Source: Escallonia rubra
Taxonomy: Eukaryota; Streptophyta; Magnoliopsida; Escalloniales; Escalloniaceae
Direction of reading: 5' to 3'
NCBI GenBank assembly: GCA_033065855.1
Contig: JAVXUO010000663.1
Span: 1 to 64,000 of the forward strand
DNA length: 64,000 nt
Of this stretch, positions 57,618 through 64,000 are shown piece after piece (positions within the stretch are counted from its first letter, which is position 1; each line of letters opens with the position of its first letter). The translations under genes and the position numbers were made by a program. The notes under the pieces were generated by a model. It had not been told where the DNA came from and made no database searches. It saw only the letters and a program-made list of their open reading frames with translations.

Positions 57618-59086
57618 ATGTCGACAACTTCCAGGGGATCATTACGGCTGAGAGGCGCAGTTAAAGATGTGTATGCTGAAGAATTTGTTGGAAAGGAATG
57701 GAATCAAACGCATACGAGCAACACATTAGGGTTATACTTCCCGAAAAAGTATACAAAACAAATACCTATTGGATCTAAAAAATTCAAGGATGTCAATGAT
57801 CTCAGGCCAGAACAAAATGAAGCAACACGCACGGAGTCCAAAGATGATGGAGGCATTAAAGAGAAGATTGAGAACTTACAAGGGCAGATTAATGCATTAC
57901 GACAGGAAAATGGGGAATTAAAGGAAAAATTAAAGACAACGAATGCCCAGACAAAGATTGGATTTCAATCTTCTCGAATGGATAATGCATTGAATAAGGA
58001 AGAAGATAACCAAGTGGAGACGCGTGTATTGCACGTTGATGGATCTGGTCAACATGAAGAACTAAAAAGGCAGATGATAGATCCAACGGCTGAAAGCAAC
58101 TACAAAGATTTTGAAAAAAATAGTGCGGGTATCTTGGAGGAATTTCCATCGCTACCCTCAGGGGGGAAACTGATGCAAGAACAGGGGATCTTGAATTCAG
58201 AACGAAAGGATTATACGAAGAGATCATCTTATGCAGCGGTAACGAAACCTAATAAGGATTATGTGAAGGAAAACTGTCTGGAATTCATTAAACCACAAGA
58301 AATTGATGGGATTTAAGGCATATAATATACGGAGGAAGATGTGGAGGAAGGAATCAAGAACTGGGAAAATTCGGTCATCGTCTATGTTCTGGGAGCAAAA
58401 CCCCCAATGCATGTGAGCAAGGATTCATGGAAAGGAAGTGGAAACAATTCGGGGCATTTCCTTGCAGTTTACTTAAACCAGGTATGTTTTTTTATCAGAT
58501 CCAATGATATTAGTGTTAAGGAAAAAATTCTGGGAATGGGGCCTTGGTTTTTTTATAACAAACCAGTCATTGTTAAACCTTGGACTGAATCTATGTCTAT
58601 TGAAAGGGAAGGGGTGACTGTGGTGCCAGTGTGGATTAAATTGCCAAATTTACCTCTGCAATTTTGGTCACCTAAGATGAGTCGAATCTCCAGTGCTATA
58701 GGCAAACCATTGTATATGGATCAAATGACTGCAAAGCAAGAAAGATTGGGCTATGTAGAGTCTGTGTTGAAATTGAGATAGATCAAAAGCTACCTGAGTT
58801 GGTTCCATTGAAAGGACCAGGAGAAAAGGTAGTAAATAAAAAAATTGAATATGAATGGATCCCAACCAAATGCTCTCATTGTCAGATATATGGTCATCAG
58901 TTGGAAAATTGTTACAAAAAGATACAACCCAAGCAGGTTTGGAGGCCTAAAGCTAATGCAAGCAACATGGCAAATGATGAAAATGTAGGGGTGCTGGCTA
59001 AGGCTAATGTAGATGGGAAAAACAAGAGTGTATACATGATAGAAACAAAAAACAATTTTCCCGACTTGAAGAGGATGACAATATGA
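57618..59086 (+). pseudogene. LINE ORF1 (DUF4283 and CCHC zinc knuckle)
   Basis: Starts at the ATG at 57618 (MSTTSRGSLRLRG), with an upstream in-frame ATG at 57444 also possible. It runs through a Lys/Glu-rich coiled-coil-like part (EKIENLQGQINALRQENGEL) to two in-frame TAA stops at 58314 and 58323. The same frame continues to 58781 with a DUF4283-type RNA-binding region (ILGMGPWFFYNKPVIVKPW). A frameshift near 58760 leads to the last part, which holds the knuckle CSHCQIYGHQLENC near 58870-58914. ORF1 proteins of this type coat LINE RNA. Defects: two stops and one frameshift. Confidence 0.82.
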
Positions 59087-59236
59087 AGAGTAATGCTGAC
59101 CCTGTGATACAGCAAAGTAGGTTGGAGATTGAAAAGGGAACCCCTGTTGATAAAATAGATGAGGATTTATGGGTATCTGCATCCAAGAATCAAATGGGAA
59201 GGAACAAAATTAGTAAAGGAAAACATAAAAAGGACC

Positions 59237-62200
59237 ATGATAGCAGTTGCTAGTTGGAATGTAAGGGGTCTTAATGAGCCTCTGAGACAAAGGGCTATAA
59301 AGAAAGTGTTGAAAACTGAAAAAGTACAATTGGTGGGATTGTTAGAAACAATAGTAAGAGAAGATAACATCAAGCAAATCCAGGATAAGTGGACAAATGG
59401 ATGGAATTTTGAATACAATGTAAATAGTAAGGGTGTAACAAATGGATGGAATATATAATGTAAATAGGGATAAATAGAAGGGATACATAAGAATTTAATC
59501 AGTGTCTTTATGAGAGCCATCTTGAAGATTTGCCAACTAGAGGTCTTCATTTAACTTGGTGTAACAACAGGGATGAGGACCTAATCATGTGCAAAATGGA
59601 TAGGGCAATCAAGAAATTCTCAGGGCTGCTGTAACTGAACATGAGGTAAAAGAGGCTCTATTTGCCCTTAAGGCCAATAAAGCACCAGGTCCAGATGGGT
59701 ACACTACTGAATTCTTTCAGAACAATTGGAGTGTTGTTGGAAAACTAGTGACTGCAGCTGTCCTAGATATGCTTAACAAAAGTAAGGGGCTAAAATTTTT
59801 CAACAATACTGTGTTGACATTGATGCCAAAGACAGACTGCCCCAACACAATGAATGACTTTAGGCCTATAGCTTGCTGCAATGTGGTATATAAATGTGTG
59901 TCAAAGATTTTATGTGCCAGAATTAAACAAGTTTTACATGATCTGATTTGTTTAAATCAATCAGCTTTTGTCCCCAACAGGCAGCTTTTGTCCCCAACAA
60001 GCAAATTGTGGATAATATCCTGCTTATGCAGGAGTTAGTGAAAAATTATTATAAAGAAGGGGGTTAATTTTACGCTACACCCTGTACTTAGGGGTCAGTT
60101 GCACTCAGCACCCCAGGGTTTTAAAATTGGCACCTAACACCAAACAATTCAAAAATCTTGACTTCCATCACCAAATGACGGTCAAAATATATGTTGACCA
60201 AATGACTGTTAGTTTTTTAGGGGCAAAAAGGTCTTATCAACCAACCAAAACTCCATGTCACCACAGTCAGCTTTACATGTCCCAATTGGCACTCCACGTC
60301 ATTTCCCTCCTCACGCACACCAACACATATACAGACTCAGACCGTAGCTGTCATTAGAGGGAAGAAGAACTCAAGTTGAACGAGCAAAACACGAAGGCCC
60401 AGAACGCGACAGCAGCCCTGGCCTCCGACGCCTACAACGGCATTTTCCTCTCCTACGCCATCTGTCGCCAGATCCATGGACCACTGGCCATCAACTGAGT
60501 AACCAGTACTGGGTCTCTCTTCTTCTCTTCACCGGTCAACCACCTCGACACTGCCTTGCCGCTACCAGATCGACGATCCATGATCTGCCGCCACTCAATT
60601 TTCGGGTCTCTCTGCCGGTGCTGAAAGTCCATGCCTGTAAGAAAAAAAGTCTTCATCCGGTGATTAATCGATGATGGCGACCGCGATGGGTCAACGACCG
60701 GCACATGATGATGGCAGCGAAGGCCAATGGGGCTCTTTGGGGGCTGACCTTGGTTAGCATGCTAGCTCGTGGTCTTCGGCAACAAATTTAGTGATCAAAT
60801 GAGTTGATTGCTACTACAGGATTTGCAGCGGAGTGGTGAGGATCTACAAATCTAGGTCGGCACTTAGTGGGCCAATTTGTAGTGGGTGGTAGTGGTGGGA
60901 AGAGGGTAGATGGTGGTTGGTTATGCTAGGGGGTGAAGGGGGAGGGCAGAGATTGGTGGTGGTTTATGGATGTAACAAGTGGTGATGGGATGCAGTGGTT
61001 GGCTATGGTGATAAACTGGGAAAATGGGTTAATCAGTGAACGTGAGAGTGGGGTGAAGTGGCGGGGCGGGGGAAGAGAGTTATGGCTGTTGAGGGAAAAT
61101 GATGAAGTGGTGTGTATAGTTGCTGACTAGGATGGCAGGTGGATTCCACAGGTGAACAGACCATTTTGCCCTCAAAAAATTAACGGACATATGGTCAAAT
61201 GTCATTTTGACCGTCATTTGGTGTTGGGTGCCAATTTTAAAACCCTAGGGTGCTGGGTGCAACTGACTCCTAAGTACATGGTGTAGCGTAAAATTAACCC
61301 TAAAGAAGGAAGATCTCCAAGATGTGTGCTCAAAATTGATCTGCAAAAAGCTTATGATTCTGTGGGTTGGGATTTCCTCAAGAATGTCATGGTAACTATG
61401 AGATTCCCAACAGTCTTTATTGACTGGGTCATGCAATGTGTATGTACTGCTAGATTTTCAATAAGTCTAAATGGAAGTGTGGATGGGTTCTTTGCAAGTG
61501 CTAAGTGATTAAGACAAGGAGATCCAATCTCTCATTATCTTTTTCTCTTGGTTATGGAAGCCTTTTCGGACATACTGAGAAGTTATGCACAACAACCAGG
61601 ATTTCTATATCATCCCAAATGCCAAGCTTTGCAGATACATCACTTGTGCTTTGCTGATGATCTATTTTTGATGGCCAAAGCAGATAGTGGAACATTGATT
61701 TTGATCAAACAGGCCTTGGATGAGTTTGAGCTCTTATCAGGTCTCACTCCAAATTTGAGTAAGAGTTCCATTTTCCTAGTACGTGTAGATGGAACAATTG
61801 CAACAAACTTAGCAAGAACAGTGGGCATGACAGTTGGTAAGTTTCCAGTTACATATTTGGGGGTGCCTCTTATCTCAACTAAATTGAGTTATAAGGATTG
61901 CTACTTGCTTGTAGAAAGAATTACCAAAAGAATATCTAGTTCGACTACAAATGTACTGTCATATGCAGAAAGGCTGCAGCTGGCCATATCTGTATTATGT
62001 AGTATGCAAATTTATTGGTGTTCTATCTTCATCTTGACAAAAAGAATAATAAAGCAAATTGAACAGAAAATCAGAGCATTTATATGGCATGGCAAAGATA
62101 TGAAGTGCACTGGGGCTAAGGTTGCATGTAAAGATGTGTGCTTACGCAAAATGGAAGGTGGGTTGGGATTGAAAAGCCTTGAGGACTGGAACAAGGTAGC

Positions 62201-63122
62201 TGTGTGTAAACACCTATGGGATTTAGCTCATAAGAAGGATTCCCTGTGGGTAAAGTGGTGCCATACCTATATAATCAAGGGGAAGCATCTATGGACATTT
62301 AAGCCACCAGTGGTTTTATCATGGACATGGTGCAAATTGCTCAAGATTAGAACACAGTGCAGTCAATTTAATCAATATACAGTTGGTGATGGAAAGACTA
62401 CTTGGCTATGGAAGGATAGATGGATTAATGAGCATACTTTGGTTGAACAGTTTGGTCAAACGGCTGTATATGACTCAGGACTCCAGGAGAATGCAATGGT
62501 GTGTGAAATCATACAAGGAGGAATGTGGAGACCACTACTGAATAGATCACATGAGCTAAGAACCATAAACTCTATGTTGATAAACCTTCAACAGCCAGAT
62601 CTAGAAGTCTATGATCAATGTAGATGGAGACTGAATAAAAATGGACAGTTTACCATAAAATCAGCTTGGGATGCATTCAGAAGGCATGGTGTTTGTGATG
62701 CATTATGAAAATTCATATGGTTCACAGGTAATATCCCTAGATGTGCAATAATGCTATGGATATTAAGCAAAGGAGGACTCAGAACCAAAGCAAAATTGAA
62801 AGCATGGGGTGTCCTACAAGATAACCAATGTGTAATGTGTCTGGGAAATGTGGAAACTGAGGATCATTTATTCACTCAATGCCCATTTGCAACTGATATT
62901 TGGCACATTGTGTTTGAGAGAATGCAGATACAAGCCCCATTACAATCTTGGGAACAATTTAGTTCCTTTGTAGAACAGAAGTTCAAAGGGAAAAGCTTTA
63001 AAAGCAAACTGGGGAGACTAATGGTGGCTGCTACTGTCTATGGTATTTGGCAGGAGAGGAAAAGAAAACAAACAAGTATTCATGGATGTATGTTTGTTAT
63101 TCAGCAATGGATTAAGTTATAG
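59237..63122 (+). pseudogene. LINE ORF2 (endonuclease, reverse transcriptase, zf-RVT)
   Basis: Opens with an AP-endonuclease start (AVASWNVRGLNEPLRQ). Most of the endonuclease is deleted; only its tail (LHLTWCNNRDED, near 59550) remains. The polymerase begins near 59640 (APGPDGYTTEFF, then NDFRPIACCNVVYK, then NQSAFVPNRQ) and is cut by the MULE at 60061. It resumes after 61300 with LKIDLQKAYDSVGWDFL, LRQGDPIS and the catalytic FADD at 61650-61661. The zf-RVT region follows (CVMCLGNVETEDHLFTQCPF). From 61301 to 63122 one frame holds apart from TGA stops at 61506 and 62706. There is also a small duplication, VPNRQ-type 'tttgtccccaacaggcagc' repeated near 59980. It is not functional. Confidence 0.88.
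60061..61300. mobile_element. Non-autonomous MULE, family 2, inside the LINE
   Basis: Inverted ends gggttaattttacgctacac and its complement, about 150-175 bp long, enclose a 0.9-kb interior. The perfect 9-bp duplication taaagaagg lies at 60052-60060 and 61301-61309, within the LINE polymerase frame, so the MULE is younger than the LINE. The ends differ from family 1. A frame at 60361-60498 on + reads NATAALASDAYNGIFLSYAI and ends in a stop, codon-like in composition and possibly captured host DNA. No transposase. Confidence 0.9.
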
Positions 63123-63310
63123 TTGGCCAAGAGTTCCAGCAACAACAAGAAACAAGAACCTGTGCAGTGTATGAGACTTAGATATAGATAAGATGTTGGA
63201 GTATTAGTTGTATATGTGAGGAATATGTAAATATAGAGGGATAAGTCAAGATAATGATTGACAAACAGAGATGTAATTGTTCATAATGCAATACAAAGGA
63301 CATTTTAACC

Positions 63311-64000
63311 AAAATTGTTTTTCGATCTTTCTCTTCACAAAAATGCTTCAGCAATCTCTCACTATTTTTCTGAAAAACAGTGTTGTGATTGGTAACCAAT
63401 CACAACCTAAATATGCATTATATCCATGTGTTGTGATTGGTGGAAACCAAAAGGTCTCTTAAAGGTAGTTTCTTTACTTAAAGGTAGGTTTGCAATAAAT
63501 AGGGAAGCACCTATCACCACGTGCTGGTGACCAAAAATTTCATATGTATCCTCAAGTGTAGGTAGATGTATTAATCTCTGGCCACTAGATAGGCATGATG
63601 ACCAAAAGATTCAGAAATCTTCACAATGCAAAGTCATTCAGTTCATGTGATGAAGTAAACACCAGCAACTTCCTTTTCACCACTAATTTGTTTGGAGTTG
63701 GAGTGCTTAGAGAACCTTCCTAATGGTGTTTCACTTCTTGAGAACTGAGAAGCTTTTGAACTTCTTGTCCACATACTTTGGTGTGGAGTTCTGAAGTTTC
63801 AACATGATGTGTTGATTCCATTTTCTGTAGAACTAATTCGAGGTTTAAACACCCGTTGATTATCATTTGCTTTTGTTTTTAAGTTTATCTAGCAACATGA
63901 TAGAGGAGGCGAAATTGAAATTTTAGTCATCGTAGCTTGAAATCAACTTCCAATGACAACAATTACTGAATCTGCTGACCATAATTTATTCATCCATTCC
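63311..64000. other. Intergenic end of the window
   Basis: No gene recognised. It holds the 25-bp palindrome at 63382-63406 and a third partial copy of its arm at about 63429. Confidence 0.6.
63382..63406. repeat. Perfect 12-bp inverted repeat
   Basis: Arms gttgtgattggt and accaatcacaac around a single A. It could be a cruciform or a dimeric protein site; both arms contain CCAAT on one strand. Confidence 0.8.

Larger units (their letters stand above)
57440..63310 (+). mobile_element. L1-type LINE, decayed and interrupted by a MULE
   Basis: ORF1 (57618-59086) and ORF2 (about 59237-63122) follow in the normal order on the plus strand. The 5' and 3' borders are estimates; no target duplication or poly-A tail was identified. 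Without the 1.24-kb MULE at 60061-61300 the LINE is about 4.6 kb, shorter than the usual 6-7 kb because a large part of ORF2 between endonuclease and polymerase is missing. Confidence 0.85.

Overview
The window is nuclear DNA of a flowering plant, probably a eudicot. Four things point there: split genes with GT-AG introns, a (TTTAGGG)n telomere-type tract, plant-type elements (CACTA, MULE, PIF/Harbinger, Ty1/copia, Ty3/gypsy, L1 with a DUF4283-type ORF1, tRNA-derived SINEs), and a SABATH methyltransferase family. It is mostly transposon sequence around two host genes that look functional.

Layout. 1-1003: two GC-rich tandem arrays. 1004-10972: a complete CACTA (En/Spm) element. It has matching ends, subterminal repeats, an uninterrupted four-exon TNP2-type transposase gene, a five-exon Ptta/En/Spm-type second gene, and about 3 kb of non-coding tandem repeats that include a telomere-like tract. 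10973-14300: a possible LTR remnant and three MITEs. 14440-25206: a 13-exon host gene for a TTC5-like protein (TPR repeats plus a C-terminal OB fold). Its longest introns hold a MITE, a possible LTR scrap and two stretches that may be organellar DNA. 26368-27295: a SABATH methyltransferase pseudogene. 29181-31417: a 2.2-kb solo LTR with a 5-bp target duplication.

33465-34867 and 41905-43379 are two MULEs of one family, each with perfect 9-bp target duplications; their ends match but their interiors do not. Between them a SINE with a 17-bp target duplication is split by a gypsy-type element whose two halves are joined head to head, the whole flanked by a 5-bp duplication. 44305-46380: an apparently intact three-exon SABATH carboxyl methyltransferase gene with a SINE in intron 2. 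46489-48985: a truncated copia element. 51524-52485: a Tourist-like MITE that may carry a piece of a host gene. 53470-56914: a decayed PIF/Harbinger element with DDE transposase and Myb/SANT-like genes and, upstream of them, a fragment resembling the RNase H1 hybrid-binding domain. 57440-63310: a decayed L1-type LINE interrupted by a third MULE (60061-61300, 9-bp target duplication) that also carries a coding-like segment.

The two host genes show no sign of working together. The SABATH gene and its pseudogene lie about 17 kb apart on the same strand and look like remnants of a local duplication since filled with transposons. Exon borders were chosen by eye from splice consensus, reading phase and family similarity; no search or alignment program was run.
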